Numbered from the stretch's first letter, positions 18,572 through 27,343 are shown. The stretch is 64,000 bases of DNA from an uncultured Collinsella sp. (GCA_958439425.1 CAUBVH010000001.1:124001-188000); one strand, 5' to 3'. Made by a program: numbers and translations. Notes: generated by a model from the letters alone, not told the origin.

Positions 18572-18616
18572 CTATCATAGCCTGCGGCGTGTTACGAATC
18601 ATCTAGCTCGTAACAC
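18572..18616 (+). promoter_or_regulatory. Candidate promoter and operator of the cobalt/nickel transporter operon
   Basis: A TATCAT hexamer at 18572-18577 is followed by a perfect 9-bp inverted repeat, GTGTTACGA (18589-18597) and TCGTAACAC (18608-18616), with a 10-base spacer. The repeat would lie at or just after the transcription start, where a metal-responsive repressor could bind; a short 5' hairpin is the alternative. I saw no B12-box, so a cobalamin riboswitch is unlikely. Confidence 0.45.
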
Positions 18617-18673
18617 TGATGAAATGGTTCAAGCGGCGCTGCAATCCCATGTGCCGGCAACCGGGAGGCGTAT

Positions 18674-19756
18674 ATGCACATTCCAGATAACTACCTGTCC
18701 CCGCAGACCGATGCCGTTATGGCGGTGGCGATGGTGCCCGTATGGGTTCACTGCATCAAGAAAGTGCGCGCCACGCTCGATCGCGAGCATATGGCCTTTC
18801 TGGGTATTTGCGCTGCGTTCTCCTTTTTGCTCATGATGTTCAACGTGCCGCTGCCCGGCGGCACCACTGGTCACGCCGTCGGCGGCGCACTCATCGCGCT
18901 GCTGCTGGGCCCCGAGGCCGCGGCTATCGCTGTCTCGGTCGCGCTGGCGCTGCAGGCGCTGCTGTTTGGCGACGGCGGCGTTCTGTCGTTTGGCGCCAAC
19001 TGCTTTAACATGGCCTTTGTGCTGCCGTTTGTCGCTGCTATCGTGTTCCGTGCGCTCAACAGCCGTCTGCACGACAAGAGCTGGGGCACCTCGGTTTCTG
19101 CCATCGTGAGCGGTTGGGTCGGCCTGTGCCTGGCGGCCCTGTGCGCGGCAATCGAGTTTGGTATTCAGCCGATGCTCTTCACCAACGCTTCGGGCGCCCC
19201 TCTGTACTGCCCCTTCCCGCTGTCCGTGGCTATTCCGGCCATGTTGATCCCGCATATGCTGGTTGCCGGCGTGATCGAGGGCGTGGCGACGGCCGCCATC
19301 TACGGCTTCATTAAGAAGACGGCGCCGAGCATTATCGTCGGCCCCGAAGCCGCCGATGGCCAGCTTGCCGCCGATGGTACCGCCAAGAAGACTTCCCTGA
19401 TTCCCACGCTCATTCTGGTCGCCGTGCTTGTCGTGGCTACGCCGCTCGGCTTGCTCGCCACCGGTGACGCCTGGGGTGAGTGGGACGCCGAGGGCGCCGC
19501 GACCGCCGTTCAGGAGGCTGGTGACGACAGTCTGCAGGCTTCGGTCGGTCTCGACACTCCGACCTTTGCCGATGCCCTGCCCACGGGCGATTATCTGCAG
19601 GCCTATTCCGAGGAGCAGGGCCTTGGCTTTGCCGGCCAGGCCGCGATGTATATTCTTTCGGGCGTGATTGGCGTGGCGGTGCTCACCATCGCATTCCGCC
19701 TGGTCTCGCTGACGGTCAAGGAAAGCGGTGCTCATGGCAATAGCCGAGCTGCCTAG
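18674..19756 (+). CDS. cbiM: ECF cobalt/nickel transporter substrate-binding subunit CbiM (with CbiN/PDGLE-like tail)
   Basis: CbiM is the metal-selecting membrane subunit of an energy-coupling-factor importer. The diagnostic N-terminus MHIPDNYLS is present; the free amino end and early His residues bind Co or Ni. Family features include the GGTTGHAVGGALIALLLGP loop and several helices over the first 220 residues. After about residue 235 a further helix (LIPTLILVAVLVVATPLGLLA), an extracytoplasmic loop and a final helix resemble the CbiN/PDGLE component, giving a fused 360-residue protein. cbiQ overlaps its end. Cobalt versus nickel cannot be decided from sequence. Confidence 0.9.
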   Translation: MHIPDNYLSPQTDAVMAVAMVPVWVHCIKKVRATLDREHMAFLGICAAFSFLLMMFNVPLPGGTTGHAVGGALIALLLGPEAAAIAVSVALALQALLFGDGGVLSFGANCFNMAFVLPFVAAIVFRALNSRLHDKSWGTSVSAIVSGWVGLCLAALCAAIEFGIQPMLFTNASGAPLYCPFPLSVAIPAMLIPHMLVAGVIEGVATAAIYGFIKKTAPSIIVGPEAADGQLAADGTAKKTSLIPTLILVAVLVVATPLGLLATGDAWGEWDAEGAATAVQEAGDDSLQASVGLDTPTFADALPTGDYLQAYSEEQGLGFAGQAAMYILSGVIGVAVLTIAFRLVSLTVKESGAHGNSRAA

Positions 19757-20570
19757 TTGGCTTGCGGTCGAGCAGCGTTACGAGCCCGCGGGGGCTCGGC
19801 ATCGTGTGATGCAAAAGAACGTCCTGCACCTGGCGAGCCTGCTTGAGCGGGTTCGCCTGGGTGGAGGCGCGAACAAGGGCGGGTCGATGGTCGACCGCGC
19901 CCTTTCTTGCGTTTCGGCTCCGGTGCGCCTGGTGGGGATGTTCGTCTGCGTCCTGTGCGTGTGTCTGACACAGAGCCCGCTGTACCTCATGTTGATGGCG
20001 GCGATCGCGTTGGTGCTGGTCGCGGTGCGCCCCGTACGCGGGCTGCGCGCTACCTTTGTGCCGGCGTTGGCTGCCGCGGGGTTTGCCGTGGTTCTGGCGC
20101 TGCCTGCCCTGCTGCTGGGTGCTTCTGCCTCGGGCGCCATGCTCAAGATTGCACTCAAGACGTTCATTAACGTGTCGCTGGTGCTGGGTGTTTCGTGGAC
20201 GCTCACCTGGAGCCGCATGTCGGCGGCGCTTAAGATGCTGCACCTGCCCGACGAGGTCATCTTTACTTTCGATATGGCGCTCAAGCATATCGAGGTGCTG
20301 GGACGCACAGCGCACGATCTGTGCGAATCGGTCATGCTGCGCAGCGTCGGTTCCGCGCCTGCGGGTTTTTCGCGCACCGACTCGCTGGCGGGTATCATGG
20401 GCATGACGTTTATCAAGGCGATGGAGTGCAGCCGCGCGATGGACGAGGCTATGCTTTGCCGCGGCTTTGCCGGCGTGTACCCGGCGCCTGCACGCGCCGG
20501 GTTTGGCTGGCGCGATGCGGTCTATGCGGCCGGCGTGGTTCTGCTCGCCGTGTTGTGCGCGGTGCTGTAG
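19734..20570 (+). CDS. cbiQ: ECF transporter transmembrane subunit CbiQ
   Basis: CbiQ is the T component that couples CbiM to the ATPase. The 278-residue protein has four to six hydrophobic helices and a cytoplasmic helical region with ARG-like coupling motifs; SVMLRSVG and AMDEAMLCRGF near the C-terminus match the coupling helices of the family. It overlaps cbiM by 23 bases, which indicates translational coupling. The ATG at 19734 has AAGGAAAG upstream; a GTG two codons earlier is an alternative. Confidence 0.88.
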   Translation: MAIAELPSWLAVEQRYEPAGARHRVMQKNVLHLASLLERVRLGGGANKGGSMVDRALSCVSAPVRLVGMFVCVLCVCLTQSPLYLMLMAAIALVLVAVRPVRGLRATFVPALAAAGFAVVLALPALLLGASASGAMLKIALKTFINVSLVLGVSWTLTWSRMSAALKMLHLPDEVIFTFDMALKHIEVLGRTAHDLCESVMLRSVGSAPAGFSRTDSLAGIMGMTFIKAMECSRAMDEAMLCRGFAGVYPAPARAGFGWRDAVYAAGVVLLAVLCAVL

Positions 20571-20616
20571 GCGCTGCTGGTTCCGGCTGGGGATGCAACT
20601 AGGGAAGGGCGACGTT

Positions 20617-21387
20617 TTGACGATCGATATGAATAGTGCGGCGGGCACGAACGGTGCGGGCGGCGCCGAGGCCACGCCGCTCATCGAGCTGCGCGACGTG
20701 GTGTTCTCCTATGCGGGCCATACGGTTGTCGATGGTGTGTCGCTGCAGGTCGATCGTGGTGAACTCGTTGCCCTACTCGGTCCCAACGGCTGCGGTAAGA
20801 CGACGATTATGCGCCTTATCAACGGTCTTGAACTAGCGGACGCGGGTGCGTACCTGTTTGACGGGCACGTGATCGATGCGGCATATCTCAAGGATTCCGC
20901 GGCCGCTCAGCGTTTTCATCAGCGCGTAGGTTTTGTGTTTCAAAATGCCGACGCCCAGCTGTTCTGCGCTACGGTGGGCGAGGAAGTTGCTTTTGGTCCC
21001 GCGCAGATGGGGCTGCCGGCAGACGAGCTCGAGCGCCGCGTGCGCGATGCCATGGAGCTGTTCCAGGTTGCCGATCTGGTCGATGCCTCGCCCTATCAGC
21101 TTTCGGGCGGGCAAAAGAAGCGCGTGGCGCTGGCTGCCGTCGTGTCGATGAACCCCGATATCCTGGTGCTCGACGAGTCTACCAACGGACTTGACGAGGA
21201 CTCGTGCGACATCGTGGTCAACTTTCTACTGGCCTATGTTGCTGCCGGTAAGACGGTCTTGATGAGCACGCACCATCAGGATTTGGTACGACGCCTGGGT
21301 GCCCGCGCCATCTATATCGATCGATATCACCATGTGGTCGAGGCGCCGGTGTCTTCGTATGGAACCGAGAGCGGCGCTGCGGAATAG
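20617..21387 (+). CDS. cbiO: ECF transporter ATP-binding subunit CbiO
   Basis: This ABC ATPase powers the metal importer with CbiM and CbiQ. Visible motifs are Walker A GPNGCGKTTI, Q-loop VFQNADAQLF, signature LSGGQKKRVALA, Walker B ILVLDESTNGLD (Ser replaces the usual Pro after DE) and the switch His in STHHQD. I chose the TTG at 20617 because GGGAAGGG lies about 7 bases upstream. ATG codons at 20593 and 20629 are in the same frame and remain possible, so the start is uncertain by up to 12 codons. Confidence 0.88.
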   Translation: MTIDMNSAAGTNGAGGAEATPLIELRDVVFSYAGHTVVDGVSLQVDRGELVALLGPNGCGKTTIMRLINGLELADAGAYLFDGHVIDAAYLKDSAAAQRFHQRVGFVFQNADAQLFCATVGEEVAFGPAQMGLPADELERRVRDAMELFQVADLVDASPYQLSGGQKKRVALAAVVSMNPDILVLDESTNGLDEDSCDIVVNFLLAYVAAGKTVLMSTHHQDLVRRLGARAIYIDRYHHVVEAPVSSYGTESGAAE

Positions 21388-21454
21388 TTGCTGCGTAGAG
21401 CGTGCGTAGCGGCCCGCGCGGCTTTGCCGTGATGGTATAGTTATCCAGGTTTTT

Positions 21455-22315
21455 ATGGGGGTGGCTATGCCAAGCTGGAACATTCATATCGCTCAGACGG
21501 AGCGTTTGCTGGAGTGCACCGGCGCGCTTGCCAATAGCGTGCGCGACCGCAATGCCTTTTTGTTTGGCTGCGTGGTTCCGGATATCTTCGTGGGCTATAT
21601 GGTCCCTGGTATCGCTGATCCCATTCCGTATCGCATTACGCACTTTGCAAACCCCGAGCCTATCCCTAAGCCGCGCGAGCACGAGTTCTGGAATACCTAT
21701 GTGGCGCCGCTGCTCAAAGGGGCGTCTGTTGGTACGCCGGCTGCCGCGACCTCGATCGCCGAGGAGCGCGAGCGACTCAATCGGGTGCATTATCCCCAAC
21801 GCTACAAGGACGCCGAGCCGGTTGCTGGTCCCGGTGCTAGCGAGCTTTCGCTCGCGCCCGGTGACGTGGCGCAGTCGCTGCTCGATTTGACGCTGGGCGT
21901 CTGGTCGCATCTGGTGGCGGATACCGTATGGAATACGCGCGTGAATCAGTACCTGGAGGCGCACGGCGGCAAGCCGTGCGAGGAATTCCGCATTAAAAAG
22001 CAAGGCGACTTTGACTGGTTTGGCAAGACGCTGGGCATCGTTTCCATTCCGCGTGCGACCGATCGCCTCTATACCGCTGCGACGCGTTTTGGGCAGTATC
22101 CCATCCATAAAGAATATGTGCTCAAGACTATCGGCGTCATGCACGAGATTGTACGCGAAAACCCCGGCGAGCCCGATCATCCGCCGTATCGCCTGCTAAC
22201 CGAGGAGTTTTTCGATGCAACGTTTACCGAGGTCATCGAGCTGACCGAGGCGGGATTTGCGGCTCGCGTTGCTGCTTCTGACGTTCCCGCAGTCCCCCTG
22301 ATCGCTAGCTGCTAG
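21455..22315 (+). CDS. Zinc-dependent phospholipase C-like protein
   Basis: This 286-residue protein resembles the zinc-dependent phospholipase C family. It has an early His-containing helix (PSWNIHIAQTERLL), an Asp-rich helix end (FLFGCVVPDIFVGYM) and a central HLVADTVWN whose His/Asp could bind zinc. No signal peptide is visible, so it is probably cytoplasmic, unlike classic secreted phospholipases. An in-frame ATG at 21467, directly before PSWN and after GGGGGTGG, is an equally likely start. It lies 67 bases after cbiO and may be co-transcribed. The substrate is unknown. Confidence 0.65.
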   Translation: MGVAMPSWNIHIAQTERLLECTGALANSVRDRNAFLFGCVVPDIFVGYMVPGIADPIPYRITHFANPEPIPKPREHEFWNTYVAPLLKGASVGTPAAATSIAEERERLNRVHYPQRYKDAEPVAGPGASELSLAPGDVAQSLLDLTLGVWSHLVADTVWNTRVNQYLEAHGGKPCEEFRIKKQGDFDWFGKTLGIVSIPRATDRLYTAATRFGQYPIHKEYVLKTIGVMHEIVRENPGEPDHPPYRLLTEEFFDATFTEVIELTEAGFAARVAASDVPAVPLIASC

Positions 22316-22449
22316 CCGGCCGGCTTAACGGTGAACAGTTCATTCCAATTGACCAACGGCTCCCGTCGCAGGGCGTCTTCGGTGGTGCGCTCGGCATCGG
22401 AGAGGCTTGCGACTGAACACAAATCGATGATGCGGCATACGAAGAAGGT
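22312..22449 (-). pseudogene. Possible gene remnant (C-terminal fragment)
   Basis: On the minus strand an open stretch of 45 codons reads like real protein (SLSDAERTTEDALRREPLVN followed by WNELFTVKPAG and a stop). It lacks a plausible start and begins right after the strong terminator at 22452-22489. It may be a decayed gene end; chance is the alternative. No family is recognised. Confidence 0.25.
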
Positions 22450-22451
22450 CT

Positions 22452-22489
22452 AAAAAGGGCCCGGAAGGCAAAGCCTTCCGGGCCCTTTT
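22452..22489. terminator. Bidirectional Rho-independent terminator
   Basis: Perfect 13-bp arms GGGCCCGGAAGGC and GCCTTCCGGGCCC with a 3-base loop are flanked by five As and four Ts. The terminator serves pyk on the minus strand (28 bases past its stop) and the plus-strand operon to the left. Confidence 0.85.
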
Positions 22490-22517
22490 GCAATGCAAGC
22501 GTGCTTGCAAGTGCGAT

Positions 22518-23978
22518 TTAGCGCACCTGAGCGACGTAAGCGACGTTGGTCGAGGAGACCTTGTCCTCGAGCTGAACACTCATGCGGGGATCGCCGGCGG
22601 TAGCGACGGTCAGATCGCCGGCCTCGACGTAGCCGAGCTCCTTAGCGGTCTCGATCGCCTTGACGATCGTGCCGTTGACGGTGCCCTGGGTAATCTCGGC
22701 CTGGTGCGGGATAACGCCCCAGTACATGATCATCTGCTGGACGGCCCACTCGTGGCGGGAGAACGCGCAGATCGGCATGTTGGGGCGGAAGTGCGAGATC
22801 AGGCGAGCGGTACGACCGGTGGTCGTCGGCACGGTGATGCACTTGGCGCCAACGGTGGTGGCCATGTTCACAGCGGACATACCCACAACGTTGTTGACAA
22901 CGCGGGTGCCGTGAGCATCGGCCGGAACCTCGAGTGGAGCGTGGGCCGGGAGGTACTTCTCGGTCTCGAGAGCAATGCTGGCCTGCATCTTAACGGCCTC
23001 GACCGGGTACTTACCGGCAGCGGACTCGCCAGAGAGCATAACGGCGTCGGTGCCGTCGTAGATGGCGTTAGCAACGTCGGCAACCTCGGCGCGCGTCGGG
23101 CGCGGGTTCTGCTGCATGGAGTCGAGCATCTGCGTAGCGGTGATAACGGGCTTGTAGGCCGCGTTGCACTTGGCGATGATCTCCTTCTGGATGTGCGGAA
23201 CAAGCTCGGGCTTGATCTCGATGCCCAGGTCGCCACGGGCGACCATGATGCCGTCGGAAGCCTCGAGGATCTCGTCGAAGTTCTCGACGCCCAGGGCACA
23301 CTCGATCTTCGGGAAGATCGTCACGTGCTCGCCACCGTTCTCGCGGCAAAGCTTGCGGATGCCGCGGACGGACTCGCCATCACGGATGAAGGAAGCGGCG
23401 ATGTAGTCGATGTTCTCGGTCAGGCCAAAGAGGATGTCCTGACGATCGCGCTCGGTGATAGCGGGCAGCGAGATGTTGACGTTGGGCATGTTGACGCCCT
23501 TGCGCTCGCCGATCAGGCCGTCGTTCTTAACGACGCAGGTCATGTCCTGGCCACTGACGGACTCGACCTCGAGGGCAACCAGGCCGTCATCGATCAGGAT
23601 GAGGGAGCCCTTCTCGACCTCGGAGGGCAGAGCCAGGTAGTCGAGGGAGATGTGCTCAGCGGTGCCGTGGAAATCCTCGGACGTGGGCTGAGCGGTGACG
23701 ACGATCTTGTCGCCGGTCTTGACGGCAACCTTCTTGCCGTCGACCAGAAGGCCGGTGCGGACCTCGGGGCCCTTGGTGTCGAGCAGGATGCCGACGGGCA
23801 GACCGAGCTCCTTGGAAATACGACGGACGCGCTCGATGCGACCGTGGTGCTCGTCGTAGGAGCCGTGCGAGAAGTTAAAACGGGCGACGTTCATGCCCGC
23901 CTTGATCATCTCGCGGATGGTCTCGTCGCTATCGCAGGCGGGACCCATGGTGCATACAATCTTAGTGCGCTTGTACAT
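22518..23978 (-). CDS. pyk: Pyruvate kinase
   Basis: Pyruvate kinase catalyses the last glycolytic step, phosphoenolpyruvate plus ADP to pyruvate plus ATP. The 486 residues begin MYKRTKIVCTMGPACD and include NFSHGSYDEH, the catalytic block KIECALGVENFDEILEASDG, the substrate-site MVARGDLGIE and the switch helix TQMLDSMQQNPRPTRAEVADVANA. The C-terminal domain (about 360-486) is complete. A minus-strand TATAAT hexamer (plus 24042-24047) gives a leader of about 57 bases, and GGAGGT precedes the ATG. Confidence 0.95.
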   Translation of the reverse strand: MYKRTKIVCTMGPACDSDETIREMIKAGMNVARFNFSHGSYDEHHGRIERVRRISKELGLPVGILLDTKGPEVRTGLLVDGKKVAVKTGDKIVVTAQPTSEDFHGTAEHISLDYLALPSEVEKGSLILIDDGLVALEVESVSGQDMTCVVKNDGLIGERKGVNMPNVNISLPAITERDRQDILFGLTENIDYIAASFIRDGESVRGIRKLCRENGGEHVTIFPKIECALGVENFDEILEASDGIMVARGDLGIEIKPELVPHIQKEIIAKCNAAYKPVITATQMLDSMQQNPRPTRAEVADVANAIYDGTDAVMLSGESAAGKYPVEAVKMQASIALETEKYLPAHAPLEVPADAHGTRVVNNVVGMSAVNMATTVGAKCITVPTTTGRTARLISHFRPNMPICAFSRHEWAVQQMIMYWGVIPHQAEITQGTVNGTIVKAIETAKELGYVEAGDLTVATAGDPRMSVQLEDKVSSTNVAYVAQVR

Positions 23979-24420
23979 TCAGACCTCCATCTGACATCGT
24001 CTTGCGCTGATAGATAAACCATAAGAAATAAAATCGAGTTGATTATAACGAAATACCGACCGAATACCCCAAAAAAACGACCGTATGCCGATTAAGAAGT
24101 TCATTTTTTGCGGGAAAAACGGTATATGAAAAATCTTTACCAACCGCTCTAACCGCTGTTATCTGGGCGATATTTCAGTTTGACGAAGTGCCGAAGAAAA
24201 AACGTTTTACCAACATTGAGCATCACACGGTCTGCACCGTTGCACTCGAGCCGTGTTTCCAATTGGAATGTTTTGGCTAGACGCGCCGCTTTGGGGTACC
24301 ATAGCTCCACTATCAACTGCCGCTCAGCACGGCAGCCTTGATGAGCCCTTGCCCTTCTCCTGGGAATTATGATCGGGCATCAATCTGCTGAGTGGCCCGA
24401 ATCCCAGGAGGGGACTCTAT
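23979..24420. promoter_or_regulatory. Divergent regulatory region between pyk and the P-type ATPase
   Basis: No gene is seen in these 442 bases. On the minus strand TATAAT at 24042-24047 is a strong -10 for pyk. On the plus strand TTGGCT (24273-24278) and TACCAT (24297-24302), 18 bases apart, form a probable promoter for the ATPase. The AT-rich middle (24050-24230) holds homopolymer runs but no clear repeat. Confidence 0.55.
24357..24410 (+). promoter_or_regulatory. Hairpin that sequesters the ATPase ribosome-binding site
   Basis: CTCCTGGGA (24357-24365) pairs perfectly with TCCCAGGAG (24402-24410), and TCGGGC (24373-24378) pairs with GCCCGA (24395-24400) inside it. The 3' arm contains the AGGAG of the Shine-Dalgarno site, 10 bases before the ATG at 24421. 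The arrangement suggests translational control by a ligand, ion, protein or temperature. The sequence does not match any riboswitch I know. Confidence 0.6.
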
Positions 24421-27102
24421 ATGCAAAAGGAATACCTGTCCGCCGCGGCGGAGGTACTCAGCGACCAGGGTGTCGATGAGAACCTCGGCCTGAGCAACGA
24501 CGAGGCGTCGTCGCGCCTTGCCAAGACAGGCCCTAACAAGCTCGAGGAAGCCGAGAAGACCCCGTTGTGGAAGCGCTTCTTTGAGCAGATGGCCGACCCC
24601 ATGGTCATCATGCTGATCGTTGCCGCCGTTATCAGCGCGCTCACGGGCATGGTCAAGGGCGAGCCCGACTTTGCCGACGTCGCCATTATCATGTTCGTCG
24701 TTATCATCAACTCGGTGCTGGGCGTGGTCCAGGAAGCCAAGAGCGAGGAGGCCCTCGAGGCCCTGCAGGAGATGAGCGCGGCGCAGTCCAAGGTGCTGCG
24801 CGACGGCAAACTCGTGCACCTGCCGAGCGCCGAGCTCGTTCCCGGCGATGTAATCATGCTCGAGGCGGGCGACTCCGTCCCGGCCGACTGCCGCGTGCTC
24901 GAGAGCGCCACGATGAAGATCGAGGAGGCCGCACTCACCGGCGAGTCCGTGCCCGTAGAGAAGCACGCCAACGTGATCGAGCTTGCCGCGGGCACCGACG
25001 ACGTGCCGCTCGGCGACCGCAAGAACATGTGCTACATGGGCTCCACCGTGGTGTACGGCCGCGGTCGCGCCGTCGTGGTCGGCACCGGCATGAACACCGA
25101 GATGGGCAAGATTGCCGGCGCCCTGGCCGAGGCCAAGGAAGAGCTCACGCCGCTGCAGGTGAAGCTCGCCGAGCTCAGCCGCATCCTCACCATCATGGTT
25201 ATCGTCATCTGCGTCGTGATCTTTGGTGTCGACATCGTCCGCCACGGCGTGGGCAACGTCCTTACCGACCCAACTGCCCTGCTCGACACCTTTATGGTCG
25301 CCGTCTCGCTCGCCGTCGCCGCCATCCCCGAGGGCTTGGTCGCCGTCGTGACTATCGTCCTTTCGCTCGGCGTGACCAAGATGGCCAAGCGCCAGGCGAT
25401 TATCCGCAAGCTTTCTGCTGTCGAGACACTCGGCTGCACGCAGACCATCTGCTCGGACAAGACCGGCACGCTTACCCAGAACAAGATGACCGTCGTCAAG
25501 CACGAGCTCGCCGCGCCCCAGGAAAAGTTCCTGGCCGGTATGGCCCTGTGCTCCGATGCCCAGTGGGACGAGGAGCTGGGCGAGGCCGTGGGCGAGCCGA
25601 CTGAGTGCGCGCTCGTCAACGATGCCGGCAAGGCGGGGCTCACCGGCCTGACCGCCGAGCATCCGCGTGTGGGCGAGGCCCCGTTCGACTCCGGCCGTAA
25701 GATGATGTCCGTGGTCGTTGAGACCCTGGACGGCGAGTATGAGCAGTACACCAAGGGCGCGCCCGATGTGGTGATCGGCCTGTGCACCCATATCTACGAC
25801 GGCGACAAGGTCGTCCCCCTGACCGAGGAGCGTCGTGCCGAGCTCGTGGCCGCCAACAAGGCCATGGCCGACGAGGCCCTGCGCGTGCTGGCGCTGGCAA
25901 GCCGCACCTACACCGAGGTCCCGGCCGACTGCAGCCCCGCCGCGCTCGAGCATGACCTGGTCTTCTGCGGGCTGTCCGGCATGATTGACCCGGTCCGTCC
26001 CGAGGTCGCTGACGCTATCCGCGAGGCCCACGACGCCGGTATCCGCACCGTCATGATCACGGGCGACCACATCGACACCGCCGTGGCCATCGCCAAGCAG
26101 CTGGGCATCGTCACCGATCGCAGCCAGGCCATCACAGGCGCCGATCTCGACCGCATGAGCGACGAGGAGCTCGACGCGCACATCGAGGACTTTGGCGTGT
26201 ACGCCCGCGTCCAGCCCGAGCACAAGACCCGCATCGTCGAGGCGTGGAAGTCGCGCGACCAGATTGTCGCCATGACGGGCGACGGCGTCAACGACGCCCC
26301 GTCCATCAAGCGCGCCGACATTGGCGTGGGCATGGGCATCACCGGCACCGACGTCACCAAGAACGTCGCCGACATGGTGCTCGCCGACGACAACTTCGCC
26401 ACTATCATCGGCGCCTGCGAAGAGGGTCGCCGCATCTACGACAACATCCGCAAGGTCATCCAGTTCCTGCTTTCGGCCAACCTTGCCGAGGTGTTCTCGG
26501 TGTTTATCGCCACGCTCATCGGCTTTACCATCTTCCAGCCGGTGCAGCTGCTGTGGGTGAACCTGGTTACCGACTGCTTCCCCGCGCTCGCGTTGGGCAT
26601 GGAGGATGCCGAGGGCAACATCATGAAGCGCAAGCCGCGCAACGCCAAGGACGGTGTCTTTGCCGGACATATGGGTCTGGACTGCGTGGTCCAGGGCCTA
26701 ATCATCACCGTGCTGGTGCTGGCGAGCTTCTTTGTGGGCGTGTACTTTGACATGGGCTACATCCACATCGCCGATATGATCGCCGGCACCGCCGACGAGG
26801 AAGGCGTGATGATGGCGTTCATCACGCTCAACATGGTCGAAATTTTCCACTGCTTCAATATGCGCAGCCGTCGCACGTCGCTGTTTAAGATGAAGAAGCA
26901 GAACAAGTGGCTGTGGGCCTCTGCCGCGCTGGCGCTGGTGCTGACGGTGATCGTAACCGTGCAGCCGACGCTTGCCGAGATGTTCTTTGGCCCCGTGACG
27001 CTCGAGCTCAAGGGCGTTGTCGCTGCCCTGGGTCTTGCCTTCCTGATCATTCCGCTGATGGAGATCTACAAGGCGATCATGCGCGCGGTCGAGAAGGAGT
27101 AG
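24421..27102 (+). CDS. Calcium-type cation-transporting P-type ATPase
   Basis: This 893-residue P2-type pump probably exports Ca2+. Domains appear in order: N-terminal cation-ATPase region, helices M1-M2, the actuator TGES (LTGESVPVEKH, about 175-185), M3-M4 with AVAAIPEGL, the phosphorylation site CSDKTGTLTQ with Asp near 346, the nucleotide-binding KGAPD, the hinge TGDGVNDAPSIK, and six C-terminal helices including LLWVNLVTDCFPALALGMED. PEGL in M4 and the NLVTD helix fit Ca2+/Mn2+ pumps better than copper or potassium pumps. The gene stands alone behind its own promoter and a site-masking hairpin. Confidence 0.92.
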   Translation: MQKEYLSAAAEVLSDQGVDENLGLSNDEASSRLAKTGPNKLEEAEKTPLWKRFFEQMADPMVIMLIVAAVISALTGMVKGEPDFADVAIIMFVVIINSVLGVVQEAKSEEALEALQEMSAAQSKVLRDGKLVHLPSAELVPGDVIMLEAGDSVPADCRVLESATMKIEEAALTGESVPVEKHANVIELAAGTDDVPLGDRKNMCYMGSTVVYGRGRAVVVGTGMNTEMGKIAGALAEAKEELTPLQVKLAELSRILTIMVIVICVVIFGVDIVRHGVGNVLTDPTALLDTFMVAVSLAVAAIPEGLVAVVTIVLSLGVTKMAKRQAIIRKLSAVETLGCTQTICSDKTGTLTQNKMTVVKHELAAPQEKFLAGMALCSDAQWDEELGEAVGEPTECALVNDAGKAGLTGLTAEHPRVGEAPFDSGRKMMSVVVETLDGEYEQYTKGAPDVVIGLCTHIYDGDKVVPLTEERRAELVAANKAMADEALRVLALASRTYTEVPADCSPAALEHDLVFCGLSGMIDPVRPEVADAIREAHDAGIRTVMITGDHIDTAVAIAKQLGIVTDRSQAITGADLDRMSDEELDAHIEDFGVYARVQPEHKTRIVEAWKSRDQIVAMTGDGVNDAPSIKRADIGVGMGITGTDVTKNVADMVLADDNFATIIGACEEGRRIYDNIRKVIQFLLSANLAEVFSVFIATLIGFTIFQPVQLLWVNLVTDCFPALALGMEDAEGNIMKRKPRNAKDGVFAGHMGLDCVVQGLIITVLVLASFFVGVYFDMGYIHIADMIAGTADEEGVMMAFITLNMVEIFHCFNMRSRRTSLFKMKKQNKWLWASAALALVLTVIVTVQPTLAEMFFGPVTLELKGVVAALGLAFLIIPLMEIYKAIMRAVEKE

Positions 27103-27125
27103 GTCGAAAGGCCATCCTTCCCACC

Positions 27126-27216
27126 GGCCCGACCGCCTGCGGGGTTTCTTCCTCGCTGGTCCTCGCGCTTCGCGCTGCGGGATCGCTCGGAAGAAACCCC
27201 TCCCGGCGGGCGGGCC
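27126..27216. repeat. Long imperfect inverted repeat after the P-type ATPase
   Basis: Two nested arm pairs are present: GGCCCGACCGCC (27126-27137) with GGCGGGCGGGCC (27205-27216), and the perfect 12-bp GGGGTTTCTTCC (27141-27152) with GGAAGAAACCCC (27189-27200). The loop contains a smaller CGCGCTTCGCG palindrome. The repeat could terminate transcription or be a dispersed palindromic element. Confidence 0.6.
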
Positions 27217-27258
27217 TTCGGATAACCTCTCGGGACCATTGGCTGAGGGAAAGTATGT

Positions 27259-27294
27259 GAGTCGGTCGAGCGTTTGCTCGACCGACTCTTTTTT
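27259..27294 (+). terminator. Rho-independent terminator between the ATPase and rsgA
   Basis: Perfect 13-bp arms GAGTCGGTCGAGC and GCTCGACCGACTC with a 4-base loop are followed by six Ts. Confidence 0.9.
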
Positions 27295-27343
27295 GTGGGT
27301 AAAATACCTGCTCAGTTGTGTGGTTTTGTGCTGGGAGGCATCT

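Noticed and set aside
18430..18673. Cobalamin riboswitch before cbiM
   Set aside because: No B12-box or typical conserved core is visible; a simple inverted repeat near the promoter explains the structure better.
22488..24017. 509-codon plus-strand open frame opposite pyk
   Set aside because: Pyruvate kinase motifs are complete on the minus strand; the opposite frame is a compositional shadow.
24300..24420. yybP-ykoY (manganese) riboswitch before the P-type ATPase
   Set aside because: The conserved loop sequences of that class are not present; only a site-masking hairpin can be supported.
24367..26670. 767-codon minus-strand open frame over the P-type ATPase
   Set aside because: It is antisense to a gene with every P-ATPase motif and has no start signal of its own.
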